Below, in pieces: positions 23,542-30,335 of a stretch of 56,301 bases of DNA. How positions within the stretch are numbered: the first letter of the stretch is position 1; each line of letters begins with the position of its first letter. The DNA comes from Bacteroidales bacterium. GTDB taxonomy: Bacteria; Bacteroidota; Bacteroidia; Bacteroidales; UBA932. The stretch spans positions 1 to 56,301 of the forward strand of contig JAFRRR010000070.1 in assembly GCA_017428035.1 (NCBI GenBank), written 5' to 3'. Under the pieces are notes generated by a model. That model saw only the letters and a list, made by a program, of their open reading frames with translations. It was not told the origin of the DNA and ran no database searches. The translations under genes and the position numbers were made by a program.

Positions 23542-25488
23542 ATGAAAAGGCTGGCAATACTCCTTCTTCTCATTTTTCCCTTCCTGTTAGCGTGTTCAAG
23601 AAAGGAGAATCTGGACCCGTCGGGAGAGCCGCAGGTGCGGGTGCAATCGGTATCTGTCATTCCGACATCGAAGGATCTGGCCATTGGCGAGACTGTACAG
23701 CTCGGCGCGACAGTCTCTCCTTCCAACGCCACAAAGAAAGATATCACTTGGTCAAGCTCCAAGTCTTCCGTGGCAACTGTGAGTTCATCCGGTCTGGTCA
23801 CGGCGGTCAGTGAGGGAACAACGACGATTACTGCAGCAGCTGATGGAAAAAAGGGCACGTGCTCAATATCTGTTAGCAAAGCTTATGTCGCGGTGGTGGA
23901 AGTTATGCTCGAGAAGGCGGAATTGTCTCTGTATGAAGGCGATGAGGTAACGCTGGCCGCTACTGCCCTGCCGGAGGAAGCAAGCGACAAGACGATTAGC
24001 TGGAGTTCATCAGACAATTCAGTCGCGACAGTTGAGTCCGGAAAAGTAAAGGCTCTAAGCGAAGGAACGGCTACGATTACCGCCTCTGCCGGTGCCGTCA
24101 AGGCGGAGTGCAAGGTGACTGTTTCAATGAAAAATGAGGCCGTCGCCATCACCGACCTTAAGCCGGTGGACATCCTGCCGATTGTCGGACAGATTGAGGT
24201 GGGAGACAAGAACGCCTATGACCATATCGAACATCTCAGGCTCGCGGAAGCCACGAGAATCCGGGATATGATGTGGGAATATGGCGCAGGAAGTCATTCG
24301 ATAGAAGAGTACCGGCAACTTATGGGGCGGTTGATTGTGGGTATGAGAGGTGAGGTCCCTTTGGCATATGACAATTATGAGATAATCGGCAATGCTGTTT
24401 TTCATGATAACGGAAGTGATCATGCTCATACAGAGTGGAATACCCTGACAGTTTTATTGAAGCATTCAGATTTGAAGATTGTAGGTGAAACTATGGCGAC
24501 AAGCTGGCAATCTAATCTGATTGAATACTGTAAGGCATTCCCGAATACGATCGATATTATTGGGTGCTCCTCATATTCAGATGCTTCTAATAAATCCAAC
24601 TACGAGAAATATTTGTTGAAGGATGATATTCTTGATCTTTCTAAGATGAAGAACTTTATCATTTTTGCAGCGGGTACCAATATCGAGCATCCTTCTGGCA
24701 TTACTAAGAATAAGATCTATAACGGAGACTATGATGCGGATGAACAGGGCAAGTATTCTCTTTGCTCAATGGCGAATTCAGACAAGAATACACAACCCGG
24801 TTCCCATCTCTTTGTTACGGTGGCAACCGATTCGGATGGAGATATTGACCAGACTAACGAGATATACGAATCCAGCAAATTCCCTATTGGCTTTGCAAAT
24901 GATGTATTATTCTCGGGGCGCGCATTCCCCCGTCACTCTACGATGGGAGGAGGGAGAATTGAGGCAGAATCTGGCAAGTACGCAACTTCGCATACCAACT
25001 ACGTGAACGTAGCTATGATGGGCATCTGCTTCCAGCTCTATGCAGAGGTGAAGGATGCGGACGAACTGCTGGAAATGGTCCGCTCTACCTGCCTGACAGA
25101 TCACATCCGCTTCGAAGGGCAGGATCAGCCGTTGCAACTCATCAACCACGCCGGCTTCATCAAAAAATATCTCACCCCTCAGAACCTGCCTGCAGCCATC
25201 TCCGACGGAGAAACAATCTCTCTTGACAAGGGCTACTACAAGGGAGTCCTCTTCAGCATCCCCGGCGCCGAGGTCAAGATAGGCGGTGAGTGGGTCGCCT
25301 TCGACAACAAAAACAGGGACGTCATCTTGTCCCAGAATCCTATGACCCAGGAATGGCGTCTCAACGGCGACCTTCTCAAGAGATACGGCTACACCTCCGG
25401 TCAGACTGTAGAGGGTCAGGTTATCATCGTTGACGACAACTGGGGCGGCCTGCGGCTGGAGGTGCCTCTGGCAGTTCAGCTTAAGTAG
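23542..25488 (+). CDS. Lipoprotein with two Big2 domains and a degenerate subtilase-like region
   Basis: 648 residues. Cys18 (FPFLLAC) is the lipid-accepting residue, so the protein is probably exposed on the cell surface. Two bacterial Ig-like group 2 domains follow at about 33-111 and 115-194, each ending in the WSSS--SVATV / SEGTATITA pattern. From about 205 to 520 the sequence resembles a subtilisin fold: VFHDNGSDHAHTEW (286-299) where HGTHV is expected, FIIFAAGTN (372-380) like the FVVAAGN strand, and YATSHTNYVNVAMMG (480-494) where GTSMAAPHVAG is expected, with Ser483. No clear catalytic Asp is found, so activity is doubtful. The part after 520 is unassigned. Base composition of 24400-24900 looks AT-richer than its neighbours, suggesting recent acquisition. 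Confidence 0.75.
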   Translation: MKRLAILLLLIFPFLLACSRKENLDPSGEPQVRVQSVSVIPTSKDLAIGETVQLGATVSPSNATKKDITWSSSKSSVATVSSSGLVTAVSEGTTTITAAADGKKGTCSISVSKAYVAVVEVMLEKAELSLYEGDEVTLAATALPEEASDKTISWSSSDNSVATVESGKVKALSEGTATITASAGAVKAECKVTVSMKNEAVAITDLKPVDILPIVGQIEVGDKNAYDHIEHLRLAEATRIRDMMWEYGAGSHSIEEYRQLMGRLIVGMRGEVPLAYDNYEIIGNAVFHDNGSDHAHTEWNTLTVLLKHSDLKIVGETMATSWQSNLIEYCKAFPNTIDIIGCSSYSDASNKSNYEKYLLKDDILDLSKMKNFIIFAAGTNIEHPSGITKNKIYNGDYDADEQGKYSLCSMANSDKNTQPGSHLFVTVATDSDGDIDQTNEIYESSKFPIGFANDVLFSGRAFPRHSTMGGGRIEAESGKYATSHTNYVNVAMMGICFQLYAEVKDADELLEMVRSTCLTDHIRFEGQDQPLQLINHAGFIKKYLTPQNLPAAISDGETISLDKGYYKGVLFSIPGAEVKIGGEWVAFDNKNRDVILSQNPMTQEWRLNGDLLKRYGYTSGQTVEGQVIIVDDNWGGLRLEVPLAVQLK

Positions 25489-25501
25489 GGGAGTGGCTTC
25501 C

Positions 25502-25538
25502 CGGGCAAGGTCGTCTCAAAAGGAGAGGATCTTGCCCG
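25502..25538 (+). terminator. Long hairpin after the Big2 lipoprotein gene
   Basis: 8-bp arms CGGGCAAG / CTTGCCCG extended by further pairing (TC and TCTC with GA and GAGA) around an AAAAG-like loop, 13 bp past the stop. No U-run follows, so it may be an RNA-end stabilising hairpin rather than a full terminator. Confidence 0.5.
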
Positions 25539-25613
25539 ATTGGCGGGATTGTGCTCGGCCGCTGGCGCGTCCTGCGCATTCCCTCGGTCACCGAGAGCAA
25601 AGCAAATAGGGGC

Positions 25614-25631
25614 GAGGCTGCGCCTCTTTTT
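25614..25631 (+). terminator. Rightward intrinsic terminator
   Basis: GAGGC-TGC-GCCTC (25614-25626) followed by five T residues. It would stop transcripts from the Big2 lipoprotein gene before they run into the tRNA genes. Confidence 0.65.
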
Positions 25632-25685
25632 CCGTGTAGCCAGCGGGCAGGCCGAAAGCGAGCTTTCGGCTGCCGCCGGCTACAC

Positions 25686-25711
25686 AAAAAACGCCGCACT
25701 TTCGTGCGGCG
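25686..25711 (-). terminator. Leftward intrinsic terminator of the tRNA operon
   Basis: On the minus strand CGCCGCAC-GAAA-GTGCGGCG is followed by six T residues. The GAAA tetraloop and 8-bp GC-rich stem make this a strong terminator, 22 bp past the last tRNA. Confidence 0.8.
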
Positions 25712-25732
25712 CCCTATTTGCTTTGCATAGCG

Positions 25733-25817
25733 CGGTGAGTGAGGGATTCGAACCCCCGGTACGTTGCCGTACACCTGTTTTCGAGGCAGGCTCCTTCAAC
25801 CACTCGGACAACTCACC
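25733..25817 (-). tRNA. tRNA-Ser (anticodon CGA)
   Basis: Minus strand, 85 nt with a long variable arm. Acceptor stem GGTGAGT / ACTCACC, discriminator G, T-loop TTCGAAT, anticodon loop CTCGAAA giving CGA. The variable stem is GTACG / CGTAC with loop GCAA between. The last pair of the anticodon stem is a C-A mismatch (CCTGC / ACAGG). CCA is not encoded. Reads UCG. Confidence 0.9.
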
Positions 25818-25825
25818 TTAATATA

Positions 25826-25857
25826 AAGGGTATGGTTGCTAACGCTTCCATACCCTT
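25826..25857 (-). other. Spacer hairpin between tRNA-Pro and tRNA-Ser
   Basis: 10-bp perfect arms AAGGGTATGG / CCATACCCTT with a 12-nt loop, directly after the tRNA-Pro 3' end in the transcript. It has no U-run; a processing or insulating hairpin is likely. Confidence 0.6.
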
Positions 25858-25859
25858 AG

Positions 25860-25932
25860 TCTGGATGACTGGACTTGAACCAGCGACCTCCTGGTCCCTA
25901 ACCAGGTGCGCTACCAACTGCGCCACATCCAG
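25860..25932 (-). tRNA. tRNA-Pro with unusual anticodon AGG
   Basis: Minus strand, 73 nt; every arm folds: acceptor CTGGATG / CATCCAG, D stem GCGC / GCGC, anticodon stem CCTGG / CCAGG, T stem GCTGG / CCAGT. The C1-G72 pair with A73 and G37 in loop TTAGGGA are hallmarks of bacterial tRNA-Pro (compare loop TTCGGGA of the CGG isoacceptor). The loop gives AGG: A at position 34 where G, U or C is usual. CCA is not encoded. Confidence 0.88.
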
Positions 25933-25939
25933 GGATTCG

Positions 25940-26027
25940 CGGAGAGAGCGAGATTCGAACTCGCGATACCCTTTGGGGGTACACACGCTTTCCAGGCGTG
26001 CCTCTTCAGCCACTCGAGCATCTCTCC
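25940..26027 (-). tRNA. tRNA-Ser (anticodon GGA)
   Basis: Minus strand, 88 nt with a long variable arm (GTACCCCCAAAGGGTATC region). Acceptor GGAGAGA / TCTCTCC, discriminator G, anticodon stem CACGC / GCGTG with loop CTGGAAA giving GGA, T-loop TTCGAAT. First gene of the three-tRNA transcript. Reads UCC and UCU. Confidence 0.93.
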
Positions 26028-26041
26028 CCCGAAAAGGACTG

Positions 26042-26049
26042 CAAATATA
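26042..26049 (-). promoter_or_regulatory. -7 box for the tRNA operon
   Basis: TATATTTG on the minus strand; predicted start near 26038, about 11 nt before the first tRNA. Confidence 0.5.
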
Positions 26050-26076
26050 GACAAATTATTTAAAAAGTGAACTTTT

Positions 26077-27501
26077 TTATGCTAAATGTTGCAAAACGTC
26101 TATAAGTAAGTCCCAAAATTTGTCCACAGTGGACAGTTCCAGCCTCTCGTCAGGTGAGTGGACGCCCAGAATCGTGGGCCCGAAGGAGATCATATCCAGG
26201 TCGGGATATTTGCCCTGGAACAGGCCGCACTCAAGTCCGGCGTGGATGGCACGCACAATGGGTTCTTCTTTGAACAGCCGCTTGTAGCTCTCCACGGTGG
26301 TTTTGAGAATGGGCGACTTGGTGTCGGGCTTCCATCCCGGATATTCGCCTTCGTGAGTCACTTCTGCGCCGGCCAGCGCAAAGCAGGCCTCGAAACGCTG
26401 TGATGCATATTTGCGTGAGGAGTTGATGGCACTCCTCTGGCTGCTGCCCACGCGGATGATGTTGTCGGGCAGCATCTTCACAGAAGCAAGGTTGGAGGAT
26501 GTCTCCACCAGTCCCTTGACTTCGCTGCTCATAGCCAGCACGCCGTGGGGCGCTGCATTAAGGGCGGCAATCAGGCAATATGCGGTGTTGGTATCAATAA
26601 TGTCACCCTTCCAGGTGAGAGGTTCTGCAGAAAAAACAAGGCCGGGGTCGGTGGCCGCATATTCGTCGGCCATTTCGCGTGCAAGGCGGTTGAAAGTAGA
26701 AACGATGGCGTCTTCATTTTCTTCTGTGAAGGCGATGGTGGCGTGTGCCTCGCGGGCAATGGCGTTGCGTTTGTTGCCGCCGTCAATCTCGCAAAGCTCT
26801 ATGTCATAGTCCAAAGCCTCGTAGAGGAAGCGTGCCATACAACGCACTGCATTTGCCCTTTTCTTGTCGATGTCGTCGCCGCTGTGGCCGCCGATACCGC
26901 CGGTAACGGAAAACTTGGTGGCCAGCATACCCTCGGGCAGAGGGCAAGGGACATATTTGAAATTGGCGGTGGTGTCAATGCCGCCGGCGCAGCCTATGAA
27001 CAGCTGCCCCCAGTCTTCGGAATCCAGGTTGATGAGGATCTTGCCGGTGAAAAATCCTTTTTCAAGGGCAAATGCGCCGTCCAGCCCGGTCTCTTCAGAA
27101 ACGGTGAAGAGGCACTCTATCTTGCCAAGTTTCAGGCTCTTGTCGTCAAGAATCGCCAGCTCGCTGGCTATGCCTATGCCGTCGTCGGCACCCAGTGTGG
27201 TGCCCTGGGCCTTCATCCAGCCGTCCTCAATCACGGTTTTGATTTCATCCTTGGCAAAGTCGTGCTCCACGCCGCCGTTCTTTTCGCAAACCATATCCTG
27301 ATGGCTCTGCAGAACAACCGTGGGCCAGCTCTCGCACCCTTCGGATGCGGGCCTGGTGATGAGCACGTTGCCCACCTTGTCGCGCTTGGTTTCCAGACCG
27401 CGGCTGCGGCCGAATTCCATCAAATATTCAATAATCTGCTCTTCGTGACCCGATTCGCGCGGAATGCGCAGGATGTCACGGAAAAAAGGTAATACTTTCA
27501 T
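26077..27501 (-). CDS. pepD: Aminoacyl-histidine dipeptidase (M20C)
   Basis: 474 residues from the ATG at 27501; an upstream in-frame ATG at 27516 would overlap dnaA and gives an unlikely N-terminus. Zinc-dependent cleavage of Xaa-His dipeptides such as carnosine in the cytoplasm. Metal motifs are VLQSHQDMV (about 70-78), TTLGADDGIG (about 107-116), SEETGLDGA with the general-base Glu, and LDSEDWG. GGIGGHSGDDIDKKRANA marks the lid/dimerisation domain, typical of PepD. Length agrees with the family (about 485). It is 5 bp behind dnaA and in the same direction, an order I have no functional explanation for. Confidence 0.94.
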   Translation of the reverse strand: MKVLPFFRDILRIPRESGHEEQIIEYLMEFGRSRGLETKRDKVGNVLITRPASEGCESWPTVVLQSHQDMVCEKNGGVEHDFAKDEIKTVIEDGWMKAQGTTLGADDGIGIASELAILDDKSLKLGKIECLFTVSEETGLDGAFALEKGFFTGKILINLDSEDWGQLFIGCAGGIDTTANFKYVPCPLPEGMLATKFSVTGGIGGHSGDDIDKKRANAVRCMARFLYEALDYDIELCEIDGGNKRNAIAREAHATIAFTEENEDAIVSTFNRLAREMADEYAATDPGLVFSAEPLTWKGDIIDTNTAYCLIAALNAAPHGVLAMSSEVKGLVETSSNLASVKMLPDNIIRVGSSQRSAINSSRKYASQRFEACFALAGAEVTHEGEYPGWKPDTKSPILKTTVESYKRLFKEEPIVRAIHAGLECGLFQGKYPDLDMISFGPTILGVHSPDERLELSTVDKFWDLLIDVLQHLA

Positions 27502-27506
27502 ATGAT

Positions 27507-28919
27507 TTATTGGCAAAGGATGCGTTTCAGGTCGCTGATGTACTTCTTGAAAGTACGGTCGGTGTCCAGCAGGTCGTTGACTGTGTTATACGAGTGCAGC
27601 ACCGTGGCGTGGTCGCGGCCGCCAATCTGGCTTCCGATGTACGAGAGGGAAGTGTTGGTGAGGGTGCGGCTCAGGTACATCGCAATCTGGCGTGCCTGGG
27701 CAACCTCTCTCTTGCGGCTCTTGCTGGCCATCTGCTCGGGAGAAATCTTGAAGTAATCGCAAACCACGCTGGAAATCTTGGAAACGGTGATTTCGTTTTG
27801 CGGGGTCTGGACAATTTTCTCTATGAGGTCGTGTGCCAGCTCCATAGTCATCTCCTTCTTGGTGAAGGTGGCCTGGGCAATCAGGGTCACGATGGTGCCC
27901 TCCAGCTCGCGGATGTTACCCTTTACATTCTGGGCGATGTATTCCAGAATCTCGTCGGGAATCTCCACGCCGCCCCTGAGGCACTTGGACTTGAGAATGG
28001 CAAGCTTGGTGGCATAGTCGGGCATTGATAGCTCAACCGAAAGACCCCATTTGAAGCGGGAGAGGAGCCTCTGCTCCAGGCCTGCCAGCTCTACCGGCGG
28101 CTTGTCGGAGGTCAGGATCAGCTGCTTCTGCGACTGGTGCAGATAGTTGAAAATCTGGAACAGCGCCTTTTGTGAACCCGATTTCTCTGCAAACTCGTGG
28201 ACGTCGTCTATGATCAGGACGTCGATGGCCTGGTAGACCCGGAGAAAGTCCGTGATCTGGCGGTTGATGCCCACGGTGTCCATATACTGCGCCACGAAGG
28301 TGTTGGCGTTGATGTAGCGGACAATCTTGTCGGGGAATTTGTCTTTGGTGGCAATGCCTATGGCCTGGGCAAGGTGGGTTTTTCCCAAACCGGGACCTCC
28401 ATATATAAATAGAGGGTTGAAAGGATTTTTGCCGGGGTCGCTGGCAATGGAGAGGCCGGCGGAATATCCAAGGCGGTTGCAGTCGCCCACCACGAAATTG
28501 TCAAAGTCGTAGTTAGGATTCAGATGCGGGTCAATTTTGACCTTCTGTATGCCGGGAATGGCGTATGCGCTGCCGTTGTAACGCTGCGCTTCGCCCGAGA
28601 GGACCACGGCCCGGTTTTCGGGGGTTTCGCGACCGTTTTCCAAAGAACGGACATAACTGTCGCCCACAACCCGGACACTGTAGATAAGACGGAACCCGTT
28701 GCCTATGACAAGCGTGAGAACTTTGAGCAGAAGATCGCTGTAGTGAGTGTCAATGTGCTCGCGGACATAGTGTGAAGGAACCTCCAGGGTAAGGGTCTTC
28801 CCGACCAGGCTCTTTGCCCTTATGGGGGCGAACCAGGTCTTGAATCCTTCCTCTGAGGTGTTGTCTTTAATAATGGACAAACACCGGTCCCAAACCGCTA
28901 TGTGATCTTGCTTTGTCAT
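27507..28919 (-). CDS. dnaA: Chromosomal replication initiator DnaA
   Basis: 470 residues from the ATG at 28919; the 18-residue in-frame extension upstream (MIFYLSFFQPALCW...) is not DnaA-like. Domain I is at 1-85 (VWDRCLSIIKDNTSEEGFKTWFAPI), a linker at 90-125, then the AAA+ domain with Walker A GGPGLGKT (174-181) and Walker B VLIIDDVHE (234-242). The C-terminal DNA-binding domain ends with IGGRDHATVLHSYNTV, the DnaA signature. It binds DnaA boxes and melts oriC in its ATP form. The neighbouring intergenic region holds no recognisable DnaA boxes, so the origin is probably elsewhere. Confidence 0.97.
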   Translation of the reverse strand: MTKQDHIAVWDRCLSIIKDNTSEEGFKTWFAPIRAKSLVGKTLTLEVPSHYVREHIDTHYSDLLLKVLTLVIGNGFRLIYSVRVVGDSYVRSLENGRETPENRAVVLSGEAQRYNGSAYAIPGIQKVKIDPHLNPNYDFDNFVVGDCNRLGYSAGLSIASDPGKNPFNPLFIYGGPGLGKTHLAQAIGIATKDKFPDKIVRYINANTFVAQYMDTVGINRQITDFLRVYQAIDVLIIDDVHEFAEKSGSQKALFQIFNYLHQSQKQLILTSDKPPVELAGLEQRLLSRFKWGLSVELSMPDYATKLAILKSKCLRGGVEIPDEILEYIAQNVKGNIRELEGTIVTLIAQATFTKKEMTMELAHDLIEKIVQTPQNEITVSKISSVVCDYFKISPEQMASKSRKREVAQARQIAMYLSRTLTNTSLSYIGSQIGGRDHATVLHSYNTVNDLLDTDRTFKKYISDLKRILCQ

Positions 28920-29125
28920 TGGTGTTATTTGCCAACACAAAGCTGGTTGAAAAAAAGATAAATAAAAAATCAAAAAACGCTTGCAAAATTCAGAAAAACT
29001 ATAACTGCCTGATTAACAATTTGAAATTTTTGTGCGCTTGTAATTGGCTGTGCATCAGCGTTTTATTAATTACTCATTTATATATCCCCTTGATATCACG
29101 AGGGTTAACTTCAATTAAAGAAATT
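28920..29125. other. AT-rich intergenic region between the amidase stop and dnaA
   Basis: 206 bp, clearly AT-rich. It should hold the dnaA promoter, but no perfect TAnnTTTG is found on the minus strand, nor any TTATCCACA-type DnaA box on either strand. I see no tRNA, terminator hairpin or small gene. Confidence 0.6.
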
Positions 29126-30265
29126 TTATTTTTTTTTGATTTCAAAATTCTCTATTTTAACCACGAAACACCCCGGAAATTTCTCATTTAATCTGGATGC
29201 CGCGTCAGAGGCTTCCCGGTCGGTTTTGTAGATTCCGACGGTGTATTTATACACGTTGCCGACCTTGAAACTGTGGATGTTTTTCTCTCCTTTGAACTGG
29301 GGCGCTCCGGACTCCAGTTCCTTGGAAACAGCAAAGATTTGCACAGCGTAGAAATTGCCGTCTGCAGGGTTCTCCACTTCTGCCTTTTCCACCACTTTGG
29401 GTTCGCTTTCCTGAACGGGCGGCGCCGGCTCTGCCTTTTCTGGCTTTTTCTCGGTGGTGTTCTGGCTGCCGGTGCTGCCTTCGTACTGCTTCTTGAATTG
29501 CTTGAAGGCGTTGAAAAGGCATCCGGCAATCTCGTCACGCTTGGTCTTTGAGGCCAGGGTGGCGCGGTCGCTGGCATTGCTTATAAAGCCGAGCTCTACC
29601 AGCACCGACGGCATAGTGGTGCGCCACAGCACCACGAAACCGCCCTGCTTGATGCCCCGGTTGGTTGAGATGGGGCCCTTGTGCAATTCTTTCTGGCACA
29701 ATTCGGCAAATATCAGGCTTTGCTCTATATATGCGTTCTGCATAAGATTGAAGAGGATGTAGCTCTCGGTGTCATTGGGGTCGAAACCCTGGTACCGGGT
29801 GTTGTGGTCATCCTCCAGCAGAATCACGGAATTCTCCCGCTTGCACACCTCCATATTGGCGGCGTTCTGGTTCATACCCATTATCCAGGTTTCACTGCCG
29901 GTAGGGGCCTTGGAGGTCTTGGGCACCGAGTTGCAGTGGACGGAGATGAACAGGTCTGCGTGGTTTTTATTAGCAATGTCGGCGCGTTGGTACAGCGGGA
30001 TGAAGACATCCTTGTCGCGGGTGTAAATCACTTTTACGCCGGGATATTCTTTCTTGATGCGTTCGCCAAGCTTGAGAGCGACGTCCAGTGCCACGTTCTT
30101 TTCCAACAATTTTCCGTCGGTAGAGATGGCTCCGGCGTCGTGTCCGCCGTGTCCGGCGTCTATCACCACCTTTTTCAGCCGAACGCCGTCCGCCGCCGCC
30201 GAAAGGGTGGTGAAAAGCGCAATCAGCAGTGTTGCAATTATCTTTCTGGACAACAAAAACGGCAT
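29126..30265 (-). CDS. N-acetylmuramoyl-L-alanine amidase with C-terminal SPOR domain
   Basis: 379 residues with a signal peptide (about 1-25), periplasmic. The Amidase_3 domain spans 30-255 with zinc ligands His39 (DAGHGG), Glu55 (LLEKN) and His110 (SVHCNS) and catalytic Glu224 (VELGF). It cleaves the bond between MurNAc and L-Ala of peptidoglycan, usually in daughter-cell separation. A Pro/Glu-rich linker (about 262-300) leads to a SPOR domain (about 303-375), which binds denuded glycan at the division site. No EnvC or NlpD activator gene is near. Its promoter is back-to-back with that of the lptD gene. Confidence 0.93.
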   Translation of the reverse strand: MPFLLSRKIIATLLIALFTTLSAAADGVRLKKVVIDAGHGGHDAGAISTDGKLLEKNVALDVALKLGERIKKEYPGVKVIYTRDKDVFIPLYQRADIANKNHADLFISVHCNSVPKTSKAPTGSETWIMGMNQNAANMEVCKRENSVILLEDDHNTRYQGFDPNDTESYILFNLMQNAYIEQSLIFAELCQKELHKGPISTNRGIKQGGFVVLWRTTMPSVLVELGFISNASDRATLASKTKRDEIAGCLFNAFKQFKKQYEGSTGSQNTTEKKPEKAEPAPPVQESEPKVVEKAEVENPADGNFYAVQIFAVSKELESGAPQFKGEKNIHSFKVGNVYKYTVGIYKTDREASDAASRLNEKFPGCFVVKIENFEIKKK

Positions 30266-30270
30266 ATTAG

Positions 30271-30300
30271 TTGTAAAAAGATTATAAATCCGTATTTTTG
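30271..30300 (+). promoter_or_regulatory. Promoter of the lptD-rpe operon
   Basis: TTG at 30271-30273, 19-bp spacer, TATTTTTG at 30293-30300. The predicted start is near 30304, 32 nt before the GTG start. Confidence 0.65.
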
Positions 30301-30308
30301 CAAAGATA
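30301..30308 (-). promoter_or_regulatory. -7 box of the amidase gene, abutting the lptD -7 box
   Basis: TATCTTTG on the minus strand occupies the eight bases immediately after the lptD box, forming TTTG/CAAA at the junction. The predicted start is near 30297, inside the opposing box. Confidence 0.55.
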
Positions 30309-30335
30309 TATTATTTCGATCAGAAAGCCGTAAGA

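Larger units (their letters stand above)
25597..25726. repeat. Nested 130-bp palindromic element containing two opposed terminators
   Basis: Outer arms GCAAAGCAAATAGGG (25597-25611) and CCCTATTTGCTTTGC (25712-25726) are perfect over 15 bp. Inside each arm sits a terminator hairpin. Next come arms GTGTAGCC (25634-25641) / GGCTACAC (25678-25685), and the centre is a 9-bp hairpin GCCGAAAGC-GA-GCTTTCGGC (25651-25670). The whole folds as a cruciform with side branches on either strand. It separates the Big2 gene from the tRNA genes. Confidence 0.85.

Noticed and set aside
22440-25820. Genomic island integrated at the tRNA cluster
   Set aside because: The ORF6N and Big2 genes look accessory, but there is no integrase and no direct repeat of a tRNA 3' end.
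28920-29125. Possible oriC next to dnaA
   Set aside because: AT-rich, but I found no TTATCCACA-type boxes or 13-mer array; nearest matches have two mismatches.
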